Shown piece after piece: positions 1-9,577 of a stretch of DNA of 64,000 bases. Numbering within the stretch: position 1 is the first letter of the stretch; each line of letters begins with the position of its first letter. The position numbers and the translations under genes were made by a program. The notes below the pieces were generated by a model. That model was not told where the DNA came from. It saw only the letters and a program-made list of their open reading frames with translations, and searched no databases. The DNA is from Euptelea pleiosperma (Eukaryota > Streptophyta > Magnoliopsida > Ranunculales > Eupteleaceae): the NCBI GenBank assembly GCA_035048495.1, contig CM068551.1, positions 15,936,248 to 16,000,247 on the forward strand. Direction: 5' to 3'.

Positions 1-269
1 CCATTATAACGAATTGTAATGCTCAGTGGCAAAAACGGAAAATAACTGGAAAACGGAAAAAGTGACACTGAAATTCAAATTTTCAAAATCAGAAAATAAC
101 GAAAATATGGGCCATTTTTTCACATTTTTTTTAAGAAAATAACGGCTGTTATAACGAAAATAACGACCGTTATTTTTTGAACGTTTTAACGGTACATAAC
201 GTAATGGGTGAGGTCCGAATCCCTTACAACGGCTGCTATTTTCATTATAACGGTCATTTTTAAACCATG
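1..269. mobile_element. hAT-like MITE (CAAGGTTTAAA family), right part
   Basis: Rich in the palindrome CGTTATAACG and in GGCCGTTATAACGG-type motifs. It ends TTTAAACCATG, the right terminus of a family found about a dozen times in the window. The left end lies before the window. It abuts the left edge of a local duplication that starts near 290. Family assignment rests on copies with clear 8-bp target duplications (15860, 30662, 32445). Confidence 0.75.
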
Positions 270-970
270 CTTTGATAATTCAATTTTGCATTCATTAGCC
301 GGACACAATTCCCGATTACCCGATAGACCCATTAAGCTGGTTCTGGATCCATCTTTCGGACTGGGTCGGATCTGGTATGTTGCTACCAAACTGAACCCAA
401 TTTGCTGACACACTTAGTTTCTAGAAGCTTAAGCATCTAATCCTAGTCATGAATGGATGATTCCTCTTAATATTTTTTTCTTTTGGGTAGGTATGGTTGT
501 GAGACAGAACATCAACCAATTGAACACTGGGTCAACCAAAATTCTTCTTTACTTTGACCATACCTGTCGTCCAAAGGAGATGATAAAAACGTTTTGCCGA
601 CCAAAAGATCAACCAATTGAATTATGGTCAACTAAATTCTTCTTACTTTGACCATATCTTCATCAATATATTAAAAGTTCGGAGATGAAGAGAGTTTTGA
701 CTGATGATATTTGTAGGCAAAGAGGAGGGTTGGTTATCTGTCCAAAAAAAATCTCTCTAATGGAATCTTGAACTAGGATGCATGGTGATAAGCTAGATTT
801 GATCATCATGGCTAAGGCAATGGGTCAGGCCTGTGCCGGAACATCGTCAATCTAGGCCCAAGCCTGGCACAGGCCCATGACGTATGTGATTAAGAAGTCT
901 GGTCCTAATTGGCTCCTTGCTGACCCCATGTAGGTGCTTAAACCATGCATATGTGAGGTATGTGTTAGGA

Positions 971-1091
971 GGGTGCGATCATACCAACAGTAATGCATCG
1001 GATCCCATCAGAACTCTGCAGTTAAGCATGTTTGGGCGAGAGTAGTACTAGGATGGATGACCTCTTGGGAAGTCCTAGTTGTTGCACCCCT
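971..1091 (+). pseudogene. 5S rRNA-like sequence (SINE head)
   Basis: Begins GGGTGCGATCATACC and ends GTTGCACCCCT, like plant 5S rRNA, at about 120 nt. It keeps GGATCCCATCAGAACTC, the C-box stretch GTTAAGC and GGGCGAGAGTAGTACTAGG. By recollection of the plant consensus it differs at roughly ten positions, many of them C to T or G to A, as expected for methylated decayed DNA. Single copy, not in an rDNA array, so not a functional 5S gene. Confidence 0.85.
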
Positions 1092-1110
1092 CGAAACTAT
1101 TTTTGAAGAT

Positions 1111-1185
1111 GCCAGCTTGCTCAATTGGTAAAGTTTGTGGGTGATGATACCATAGACCAGGGTTCAAATCCCGCCTTCATCGAGT
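1111..1185 (+). other. tRNA-like SINE body with A and B boxes
   Basis: A-box-like TTGCTCAATTGGT (1117-1129) and B box GGTTCAAATCC (1161-1171), spaced as in a tRNA. The 3' part does not form a normal acceptor stem with the 5' part by eye. It belongs to the composite SINE rather than being a tRNA gene. Confidence 0.75.
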
Positions 1186-1639
1186 TACTGATCTCTTTAA
1201 AAAGGTATGTGTTAGGCTTGATTCAAGTTGTACTCAACATCTGCCATTGGGGCCTGTCCACTAGTAATATGGGCCGGAATATATAAGCCAAGGCCTGGTT
1301 CACTGGTCAAACTTTGAGGCCCAAGCTCAGCCCACTGACAATATAAGAGTAACCAGGGTTTTAATTGGCTAATCACAAAGAATAGTAGCATATATAGTGC
1401 TATGAAACTAAAAGTCTATGAATGTAGGGCCCACGCCCAGTTAGGTATGTACGAGGGACATTCTACTTGGATGCATGGTAAGGGACTGTATGGAAATGCC
1501 GACATATGGGCTGGCAGGAGTTTTCACTTGCCAATTACTTGGACTTCATGTTTGAAAAGTGTATCGGCCCACCTTTTTCTGTTGCCCAGTGTCTAGGCAG
1601 ACTTCTGCTTTGCGAAAAATGTTTGAAAATTGAAGTTTG

Positions 1640-1881
1640 GGTAGGCAGGTTCAACCATAGTGTGGGAAAAGGTGGGGGGTATGACCCCGAAGAATTTAAT
1701 GCGTTGCATGAAACATGAAACAAGAAACAAGAAACGAATAGGAAACAACAATGGAAACTTACAGGAAAACATCAAGGAGACGATGAAGGCAACAATAACA
1801 TGAAAAATGTTGGGTAACTACTGATGGGTGGGTCATACACTTCAGACTCCATGCACTTGTGCCCATTGGTTTATATATTTC

Positions 1882-1926
<45 letters not shown>

Positions 1927-2190
1927 GTAAGAATTCTTAAAGTGCTTAATTTACATGTGGAAAGTTTAAGTGCTTAATTTTGTAAATTTAGATCATTTGG
2001 TGAAGGTCTTTATGTCTGAAACTAAGACAATGGCATATTGGGTATTTTAAAATGTTTATCAGGTCATTTTTATAAAAGAAAGCTTCAATGCAATGCCATA
2101 TTGGATATTTTGAGGTGAAAATCTATTTGCACCCCACCCTTTGAAAACACCCCACACCCCCACCCAGTTCATCTTCTCTCTCTCTCTCTC
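1640..2190. other. Intergenic, simple repeats
   Basis: AT-rich, with an (AG)n tract at about 1893-1921 and a (TC)n tract at 2173-2190. It contains the short repeated phrase AGTGCTTAATTTACATG/AGTGCTTAATTTTG. No gene seen. Confidence 0.6.
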
Positions 2191-2458
2191 TAACCGAGTC
2201 AAGAGTCCACCCAACCCAAGATTAATTCGTCTCAATGAGATTCAGGAGAGAATCCAATCGTTTTAACACTAATAAGATAATATGATTGACAAAGAATGCA
2301 AAGAGCCTCTCTGATAAGCTTAATACCTCATTTATCAGAGAGGCTCTTTGCATTCTTTGTCAATCATATTATCTTATTAGCGTTAAGACGATCGGATTCT
2401 CTCCTGAATCTCATTGAGATGATTTAATCTTGAGTTGGGTGGACTCTTGACTCAGTTA
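2191..2458. repeat. Long near-perfect inverted repeat (127-bp arms)
   Basis: Left arm 2191-2317, 14-nt loop 2318-2331, right arm 2332-2458. Aligning one arm to the reverse complement of the other gives 7 differences in 127 positions. Most of these are C/T or A/G changes that would pair as G-U in one strand of RNA. Part of the arm recurs in the same orientation as the left arm just downstream (about 2465-2510). It resembles a young foldback MITE or a hairpin small-RNA precursor. Confidence 0.9.
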
Positions 2459-2459
2459 A

Positions 2460-3110
2460 GCTTATGTCAGATTTAGGAGAGAATCCAACCTTCTCAATAC
2501 TGATGTATTTTTTGAGCATAAGAGTTGGTCAATAAATGAGGTTGAAAACCAAGCTTTTATATGCAATCGAGTGCTTTTTGATCGGCTAAAAATTGTTCAC
2601 GCGGATTGGTTTAGAGGACGGGTCAATCGATCTCAATAGCATGGTCGACCCTAGGCAAAAACATCAATTTCAAGAGACCAGTCGACTGATCTAGCAAATA
2701 AACATAGATGGGGCAAAATATGGGATTGGTCGACCGGTCCTGGGGATGGGTCAACCGATCTGTCTTGAAACCAACAAAATAGATCTTTTTAAGAGACCAG
2801 TCGACCAATCTCAGAGACAGGTCAGCTTGTCAAAACATAATCGAGACAAACTGATTTTTTACCTGAACAAAATTTACAATATTTACATTTAAGTAAATGT
2901 CATAAATCTTTCAATCCATTTACTTAAGATATTTCTAATGTAAATAAAAGATTACCGCCAATTCGAGAGTCGGTCAACAAAATGGATTTTTAAACGAAGA
3001 TATTTTTTTTTTTCAAATCTAAAAAGCGGATAATTTTCTTTATATAAAAATATGTTTAAAACATCAAAACCCAACAGAAGTCACAAAACTACCTCAAGTT
3101 CAAATGCATT
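2460..3110. other. Intergenic, GGTCGACC-rich
   Basis: Holds a third partial arm of the preceding hairpin and, at about 2560-2830, dispersed motifs of the type GGTCGACC/GGTCAACCGATC. The remainder is AT-rich. No coding sequence recognised. Confidence 0.5.
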
Positions 3111-3112
3111 TT

Positions 3113-3147
<35 letters not shown>

Positions 3148-3153
<6 letters not shown>

Positions 3154-3480
3154 TAATCCATGTGGCACATTCTTAGAGGACATTGACCATATGGATGTTT
3201 GGCCCATCCCTAAGTGGACCTAAATACCAAAAATCAGCCTGATGCTTGCTTACAAAAAAAAAAAAAAAAAAAAAAACTCAATAATGCTAAAATTCCGCGG
3301 GTTAAAAATCAACCCATGAAAATGACTCCAATCCAACACTTAGAAATCAATAATCAAACTAATTTTTGGTCTACCTAGAGTTGGGCCAAACATCCATAGG
3401 ATTAGAAATCTCTAAGAAGATGCCAAGTGGCTCATATTGTGATCCATCAACAAAGTTCTACTCCAACGCCTTGATGGCCC
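3148..3480. mobile_element. Foldback MITE (CCACGTGG-ended family)
   Basis: Left half carries GTGGCACATTCTTAGAGG, GGATGTTTGGCCCATCCC and ACCAAAAATCAGCCTGAT. The right half has their reverse complements in reverse order (ATTTTTGG, GGGCCAAACATCCATA, CTCTAAGA, GCCAAGTGGCTCATA). The same arrangement recurs at 13820, 31985, 32250 and 33215. A (CT)n tract precedes it and poly-A tracts lie at 3255-3276 and near 3500-3530. Confidence 0.75.
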
Positions 3481-3498
3481 TACACATCTGCAACCCGA

Positions 3499-3533
<35 letters not shown>

Positions 3534-3940
3534 AAAACCCCACCTTACATTAAAACATGCGTGCAACACCTTTTCCTTGATAGCATTCCTCTTGTACATT
3601 TTTATATCAATATAAAACGAGCCCTCTTTGTTTTTTTTATCAATCAACTGTGTCCCTATCAAAGCATCCCCATCTGTTTCTTATCTCACTAAGCTCTGAT
3701 CTCTTAAATACCACTAAGGCTGTCCACTGATTTTTTTTTTTCAAATCAAATATAAGAATATCCAAATCCAAATCCCAAAAAAAATATTTAATATCCAATT
3801 TGATTTGATATTTGACGGATATTCAAAATCGATATTAAAAATTAAAATTTGAATCTGATTAACTTATAAGATCTGATCTAGATTTTGGAATTGTGATTCG
3901 ATAAGCTATTGGATGGGTTCGGGATAATCGTATTTTAAGT

Positions 3941-4131
3941 CAAGGTTTAAATATCGGCCGTTATAATGGATTCGGACCTACCCCGTTACTCTTTTTCTGT
4001 TTTTTTTTTCCATTATTTTCGTTATCTTCTTTTTTTTTTCCATTTTTGCCCCTGAGCCTTTTTTCTTCTTCGTTATAACGGAAAAAACGGTAATGCCCCC
4101 AGACCGTTATAACGGTCCATTTTAAACCTCG
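3941..4131. mobile_element. hAT-like MITE, short copy
   Basis: 191 bp from CAAGGTTTAAA to TTTAAACCTCG. Flanks TTTTAAGT (3933-3940) and CTTTAACT (4132-4139) agree at 6 of 8 positions, read as a decayed 8-bp target duplication. The interior has CCGTTATAACGG and AACGG motifs. Confidence 0.8.
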
Positions 4132-4479
4132 CTTTAACTATTATAGGCATGATGAAGTCTCCATAAGCGTAATGCCATTGGGTCATGGAGAATATGCAGG
4201 ATCTATAGTTTCGCAATTCAATAGGTCCTAATTAGATCACTCATGAGTCAACCTAACTAGATAATCACAACCATCCGATCTTGCGACTTTTTCTATTTAG
4301 TAGGGACCCACTAAGTCTGAGGCACCAGTCCTTGCCATATCCTTACCTATATGGCATGTACCATATTGCTCTTATTGATGACCACTTCTACCAATAATGC
4401 TCAATACTCTAAGAATTAAATTGCCGACTTCATATTGACTTATGCGGCATCTTTACCTACCAGGGGAAGTGATCCAATA

Positions 4480-4851
4480 CCGTGGGACCTGGGCTGGGGG
4501 CCTTTCTCACCACAGGGCCTTAGGCGATCGCCTTAATGACCTTAAGGTAAAGACGGTCCTGATCAAAGGGGGACAACTGGAGTGAGTGGCTGAGATCCAC
4601 TGTCCAATTGCGGATAAGATCTCAGCCATCTTTATATGAAGCCTATAAGATGGGGAGACAAATGAGCTGATTTGTTATATAGATAATGGGTGGCCTGTGC
4701 CCACGGCACTTCCTGGCAAAACATTTGCCAAAATCGGGTGTGAGTGGTGGAGATCCACCGTCTATTTGGGGGATAAGATTTTGGCCATCCCTTATGAAGC
4801 CGGATAAGAGGGGAGACAACTTCCCTGTTTTGTTATATAGATAACGAATTT
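4480..4851 (-). mobile_element. Small Helitron-like units, reverse orientation, plus CCTTAAGG repeat
   Basis: On the minus strand a unit starts TCTATATAACAAAACAGG at 4851 and runs to GTGCCGTGGGCAC and GGCCACCCA near 4686. A second unit then begins directly. These match the tandem units at 24.2-28.7 kb. At 4480-4560 lies a short repeat with GGGCTGGGGGCC and CCTTAATGACCTTAAGG, also present at 16215-16325. Confidence 0.65.
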
Positions 4852-4967
4852 TTTACCCGAATCTTTGAATAGGATGTTGGTGGGTTCGTTTATTGAATAA
4901 TTCGTACCGTCAGCAAATAATCTGCAAATTTACTATCGGCTACCCTGATACGTCAGTTTTCTATTCA

Positions 4968-6310
4968 TTAACTGGACCCAGTACCCGAAAGACCTGACCG
5001 ATAATCGGGTATGTTGCTACCCAAACTGAGTTCGACCTGCTGACACCCTTAGTTTCTAGAAGCTTAAGCATCTAATCCTGGACATCAATGGATGATTCCT
5101 CTTAACCCTTTTTCTTTTTGGTAGGTATGGTTGTGATACAGACCATCAATCAATTGAACTATGGGTCAACCAAAATGCTTCTGTACTTTGACCAGACCAG
5201 TCGTCCATGGGGGATGATAAATTATTTTGCCGACCAAAATATCAACCAATTGAACTATGGTCAACCAAATTCTTCTCACTTTGACCCTATCTTCATCAAT
5301 AAATTAAAGGTTGGGAGATGATGAGGGTTCTGACTGATGATCCTGGTAGGCAAAGAGGTGGGTTGCTTATCTGTCAAAAAAAAAAAATCTCTAATGGAAT
5401 CTTGATCAAGGATGCATGGTGATAAGCTTTGATCAGCATGGAGGTCCTCCATGTTAACAAAGATGAAGGCAAGAAGTACAGGCTGCCAATGGGTCTGGCC
5501 TAGGCCGGGCTGGACATGGTAAATCTTAGGCCCAATCCTGCCACGGCCCATGATGAGATTAAGAACTCTGGTTCTTTCCCAGCCTAGTAGGTGCTTAAAA
5601 CCAAGCATGTGCGATGTATGAGTCAGGCTTAACTCTAATTGCATTCAAGACCTTCAATCAGGCCCACCATTAGTCATTGAACCGTTCTATATTCGTTCCC
5701 GATGGTCAGGAATAGTGTTGCTTGGTCTCCTCAGTCCTCACACTGGGTTAGTTGGTCCCACTCCGGGGTAGGCAAAGTGCGTCAGGATATGAGCCTTCAT
5801 ATGGCTCAAAATCTCGATCCCATTTTGGATCAGGCGATCTGGATTGGGACCGGAGCCCAATGATCCTAAAAAATAGATTGTCTCGCCTGAGATCACTGTT
5901 TCCTAAAGAAGTCTCGAGCGAGATGCGCCGATCCCGTTCTGGATCGGACCGATCCGAATGGGATTGGAGCCCACCGATCCAGCCTCAGATCGATCCCAAG
6001 ACTTTGAATCATGTTCATATCTCACCCTGGAGTTCCCAGGCCAAACTTTGAGGCCCAAACCCAGCCCATTGAAAGCCTAGTAAGATCCGAGGGTTTTAAT
6101 CAGCTAACCAATTACTCTAGTAAGAGAACCCTAGGGCAGGGCTTTTGATACGTATGGGGAACATTCTACTCCGATGCATGCTTAAGGCCTGTTTGAAAAC
6201 GCTGAAATTTGGTCTGGCAGGTGTTTAACTTGCCAATTCATTTTTCTCCACGTTTAACAAATGCGTGGGCCCAATTTTTCCTGTTGCCCATTTCTAAGTA
6301 GACTCTTAGG
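4968..6310. repeat. Local segmental duplication, copy B
   Basis: Sister of 290-1640. It keeps the uninterrupted target of the composite SINE at 5613-5627 and has gained a GATC-rich MITE at about 5800-6015. No gene recognised. Confidence 0.8.
5800..6015. mobile_element. GATC-rich MITE with CAAAGTCTCGG termini
   Basis: Palindromic element full of GGATCGG and CCGATCC. It starts near AAAATCTCGATCCC and ends GATCCCAAGACTTTGAA. A better preserved copy lies at 30210-30425 and a partial one at 23094-23195. Absent from duplication copy A. Confidence 0.65.
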
Positions 6311-6595
6311 GCCTGTTTGGTACATGAGAAAAAGAGTTCCAACGACAAATATTTAGCCAAACGAATATTATCTTGGCTAAATATTTGTGCATATCAATAT
6401 TTAACAACGTTTGGTATGTGTATTAGGTAGCTTACTTCATTTTCTTTCAATTTGTGTGGGTCCTATATATGAAAGTAAGTCAAATATGGGTTACGTGAGT
6501 GTAGGACCCACATATTCACAGGATCCAAATAGTCTCATTTTTATCTTTTTTATACATATTAAAAAATTCATTTTTATTGAAAATAGAGAAATTCG
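6309..6595. mobile_element. GGGCCTGTTTGG-ended MITE-like repeat
   Basis: Starts GGGCCTGTTTGGTACATGAG and includes AAATATTTAGCCA/TGGCTAAATATTT inverted pairs. The same sequence appears in opposite orientation at about 32890-33160. It abuts the CACTA terminus at 6596. Confidence 0.55.
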
Positions 6596-7140
6596 CACTA
6601 CAAGAAAATTGGGCTTTAGCAACGACCTTTTAGCGGCGGTAGCTATTACCGCCGCTATAGACGGGTTTTAGCAGTGGCCATTGGCCGACCGTCGCTATAG
6701 GATTGGTGGGAAAGGAAACTGTTTTTTTACTTATGAGATTTAGTGGCGGCTAGATTGTGGTCGTTGCTATATGATCCTTTAGCAGCAGTCTTATTTAATT
6801 TGGCCGTTGCTATGTGTACTTTTAGTGGCGGCATTAATTTTGACCGTCATTATATGAACTTTTAGTGGCGGTTGGGCTGACCGCCGCTAAAAGTCATATA
6901 TATATATATGAAAAAAAAAAAAAAAAAAAACCGGCGTGAAATTCTCCACCCGCGCAAAAGCCCTCTTTTGCTCTCGCGAAAAACCCTTTTCTCCACCCGT
7001 GAAAAAGCCCTCTTTTGCTCCTACGAAAAACCCTCTTCATGCTACTGTCGTCCGCTTGATCCACTACCCTCTGTTGTTGACCACTGATCCCCGCTGCCAC
7101 TATTCCAACGTCTCACTGTCTTCCGTTAGGTGAGTTTTCC
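6596..7140 (+). mobile_element. CACTA (En/Spm) transposon end with subterminal repeats
   Basis: Begins CACTACAAGAAAATTGGGC, the classic plant CACTA terminus. About 300 bp of short subterminal repeats follow (TTTTAGCGGCGG / ACCGCCGCTAAAAG variants), among them a hairpin at about 6860-6893. Then comes a CT/AAACCC-rich leader with a possible splice donor near 7131. I did not find the matching CACTA terminus in the window, so the far end is lost or too diverged. Confidence 0.85.
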
Positions 7141-7327
7141 TCTTCTCGGCTCGATGCTCCTCTCCTACATTTTCTTGTCTCTATGTTGTTTTTCCTATGC
7201 ATATGAAAAAGCTCTCAGTGTTGTTTCACTAATCTGCTAGTGATATCTGTGTTGTTTGGATTGTGTTCATGACATGAACGTAACCTATGAAAAATTTAAT
7301 AATGAAGATGAATGTATGATTTTATAG

Positions 7328-7718
7328 GGTTCAATCAATCAGCTGCTCGAAGGCTTGTCATTGCTCGGAAATGTGCACAAATAGACAATTTCGCAAAGAG
7401 AAAAAAGGTTTAAGTCGTTAAGGTAAGAAGTCGACCTTTTGACACCAAATTAATTTCTTTTATGATCTTGATTTGCATTCATCAAGAGAAAAGAATTTCT
7501 TTTATCTTCACTAATTGCTCGAATAATTGCGATATATGCCTAATTATATTACTTCTGTTCATTGTGTATTATTTCCTTTCCCAAATCAAGAGTGATCTTA
7601 AATTATTTTTTTACAAGAGAGATTTATTTTTATTTCTAGACTTAGTTTTGTGGATGGGGACTAAAGGCAGCTGAAGCCATTAAGAAAGGGGATTTTATAA
7701 TTGAATATATTGGGAAAG
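7328..7718 (+). pseudogene. Captured AWS-SET histone methyltransferase gene fragment
   Basis: Two exon-like blocks keep splice signals. Block 1 (7328-7422) follows TTATAG and reads SCSKACHCSEMCTNRQFRK, the Cys-rich AWS pattern that precedes SET domains. A donor GTAAGA follows. Block 2 (7640-7718) follows TTTCTAG and reads FCGWGLKAAEAIKKGDFI then IEYIG, the start of a SET domain, before a GT donor. Block 1 has a frameshift near its end and block 2 an early TAG, so it is dead. Class is most like ASH1-type (ASHH) H3K36 methyltransferases. It lies 0.7 kb inside a CACTA end on the same strand, as expected for transposon gene capture. Confidence 0.75.
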
Positions 7719-7741
7719 GTAGCTATAATTTTGTTTTGCTT

Positions 7742-7970
7742 TTAGTACTTCCTTCTACTCTCTTTGGTACCTCCAGAACTTCCGTCAGCAGCTATGTCGC
7801 CCTTCAAAATGAGTTGGCACACCTGCAAGCATACATGTAAGAGCTTGAGTCTCATCATCAGGAGGAGTTGACTTGTCATCGGGAGGAGTTGGCTCTTATG
7901 CAACAAGGGCTTCAGTCGGTACAACAACAGTTGCAGATGAGGGATCGACCAGATACAGTTGGAGAGAGAT
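7742..7970 (+). pseudogene. Degenerate coiled-coil coding remnant
   Basis: One frame reads YVALQNELAHLQAYM, a stop, then ELESHHQEELTCHREEL and LMQQGLQSVQQQLQMRD. It is Gln/Glu/Leu-rich with heptad character. Such tails are common in plant CACTA-encoded proteins, and the position inside a CACTA element fits, but the family is not proven. One in-frame stop and no start. Confidence 0.45.
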
Positions 7971-8129
7971 GAACATCTATGGAGGGATCTAGCACAGTAG
8001 ATGCGGTTTGCAGACATGCTTTGTTCCATAAAAACCACCATGTAGCCTCCCAACCAGGATCAACATCATTTTGACGGTAAAGACCCGATGAATAAGGATG
8101 GGGTATGTTCAAATTGAAATACTAGTATG

Positions 8130-8914
8130 ATTTGTTGGAAAACTGTAGTAAGTTGTAGGTTTAGGCATTTCAGACTTATAACTAAAGTCAATTTCGGGAT
8201 GTCAATGCCCAAATTGAGCAAACTAGATCAGAATTTCCTAAAACTTGTTCCAACACTTCAAATATGTTGGAAGAGACGGTGTCAAATTTCGAGGTCCAAT
8301 TAGGAAACTGTAGTCAGTTATAGGTTTAAGCATTTCAGACTTAGAATTAAAGTCCATTTTGAGAGCTTGACGCCCAAGTCAGACAAACAATGACGGAATC
8401 TTCCGAAATCTATTCCAATACTTCAAATGTACTGGAAGAAATGAGGTCAAATTTTGAGGTACAGTTAGAAAACTGTAGTCAATTATAGGTTTAGGCATTT
8501 CAAACTTATAATTAAAGTCCATTTCGAGACCTCGACAACCAAATTGGGCAAACGAGTTCGAAATCTCTTGAAACCTATTCCAACATTTCAAATGTGTTAT
8601 AAGAGATGAGGTCAAATTATGAGGTTTGGTTGGAAAACTGTAGTCATTTATAAGTTTAAGCATTTCAGATTTAGAATTGAAGTCCATTTTGGGACATTTA
8701 AGCCCGAATTGTACAAACGATGTCAGAATCTCTCAAAACATGTTCCAATACTTCAAATGTATTGAAACAAATGTATTGGAAGAGACGTGGTCAAATTCTG
8801 AGATCCGGTTGAAAAATTGTAGTTAGTTATAGGGCTATGCATTTTAGATTTAGAACTGAAGTCTATTTCGGGACCTCGACACCCAAATCGGGCAAACATG
8901 ATCCGAATCTCCAA
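8130..8914. repeat. Tandem array, ~165-bp period, ~4.7 units
   Basis: Phrase AACTGTAGT with its downstream TTATAGGTTTAGGCATTTCA starts units at 8140, 8306, 8470, 8636 and 8815 (spacings 166, 164, 166 and 179). Units share a block ATTCCAATACTTCAAATG...GGTCAAATTTTGAGGT and differ by scattered substitutions. Nucleosome-length period; no coding. Confidence 0.9.
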
Positions 8915-9023
8915 CTCAGCCCACAATGTCCTATATCCTTAATTGTATTCTTTCTTTTATCGACGTCCCTCCCCTCCCTAGTGATCTTCCATCTGCTCAC
9001 CCTACTTTCTGGATGTCCCTACC

Positions 9024-9560
9024 CCTTGGTTGGGTCAAACTAAATATAGATGCTACGTGGAACAAGGATCTATGGACAAGCGGGCTTGGGTTTGATTTTT
9101 TGTAATTCTCTTGCCTCTATGATTCTAGCAGGTGGAAGTCCAGGTCGAGCTGGCTGAGTAGAGGAGGTAGAGGCAAGGCTATCTTAGGTAGACTTTTGGC
9201 AGCCAGGCAAAAGGGCTTGGATAATATTTTGATGGAGTCAGATGCTCAGGATCTCATAGAAGTTCTAAAGAATCAATTGAAGTTGGCTGGTTTTATTTGG
9301 GCATTTGTGGTTGTTGTTTTTTCTTTTAGTTACCATCGTGTGAGGGCCCCATGGATTAGCAGGTGAAACCTGTACGGATCCGGTCAAGCCGCGGTAAAGG
9401 GGATTTCTAACCCTGGCACACTGCTCCAAGGAGGAAATCTGGGTTTGACCCCACGACCTCTCGAAAGAGAAGGATACACACCAACCATTTGAGCTGCCAT
9501 GTCGGGCATTTGTGCTCATATTATGGATCTTTCTTCCTTTTCATCGAATTTTAACTTATT
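9024..9560 (+). pseudogene. RNase H-like domain relic (retroelement-type), interrupted by SINE
   Basis: Frame beginning at about 9029 reads VKLNIDATWN...SGLGFDF then a stop. After a shift, RGGRGKAILGRLLAARQKGL and DNILMESDAQDLIEVLKNQ follow. This is the pattern of the plant RVT_3/RNase H domain found at LINE C-termini and in stand-alone relics (conserved N-x-D-G/A and ESD). Frameshifts, stops and a SINE at 9310-9503 show it is dead. Confidence 0.65.
9310..9503 (-). mobile_element. tRNA-derived SINE with 11-bp TSD
   Basis: Flanked by GGGCATTTGTG at 9299-9309 and 9504-9514. On the minus strand it starts with a tRNA-like head: A box in TGGCAGCTCAAATGGTTGG and B box in GGGGTCAAACCC. It ends at the left in an A-rich tail (AAAGAAAAAACAACAAC read on the minus strand). 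It sits inside an RNase H relic. Confidence 0.85.
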
Positions 9561-9577
9561 GGAGAAGATCGAGTTCT

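Larger units (their letters stand above)
970..1202 (+). mobile_element. Composite SINE: 5S rRNA-like head plus tRNA-like body
   Basis: A 233-bp insertion bounded by a perfect 14-bp direct repeat, AGGTATGTGTTAGG, at 956-969 and 1203-1216. It begins with a nearly complete 5S rRNA-like sequence (971-1091). After a ~20-bp spacer comes a tRNA-like segment with A-box and B-box motifs, and it ends in a short A-run. The duplicated sister locus at 5613-5627 has a single copy of the target (GATGTATGAGTCAGG) and no insertion, so the boundaries are supported independently. This is the architecture of a pol III retroposon with a 5S-type internal promoter. It could instead be a 5S-tRNA co-transcript retroposed once; a family search would decide. 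Confidence 0.85.
290..1640. repeat. Local segmental duplication, copy A
   Basis: Matches copy B at about 4968-6310 in the same orientation. Shared landmarks include CTAGAAGCTTAAGCATCTAA, a block on (A)TCAACCAATTGAAC, and GTTTGACC/ACTTTGACC motifs. Copy A carries a 5S/tRNA composite SINE at 970-1202 that copy B lacks. Copy B carries a ~210-bp GATC-rich MITE that copy A lacks. I see no protein-coding gene in it. Confidence 0.8.

Noticed and set aside
971..1091. Functional 5S rRNA gene
   Set aside because: Single copy, about ten changes from the plant consensus, and enclosed with a tRNA-like segment between target-site duplications.
3366..3692. 108-codon frame with a poly-Lys run
   Set aside because: Produced by a poly-A tract inside a foldback MITE; no conserved domain.
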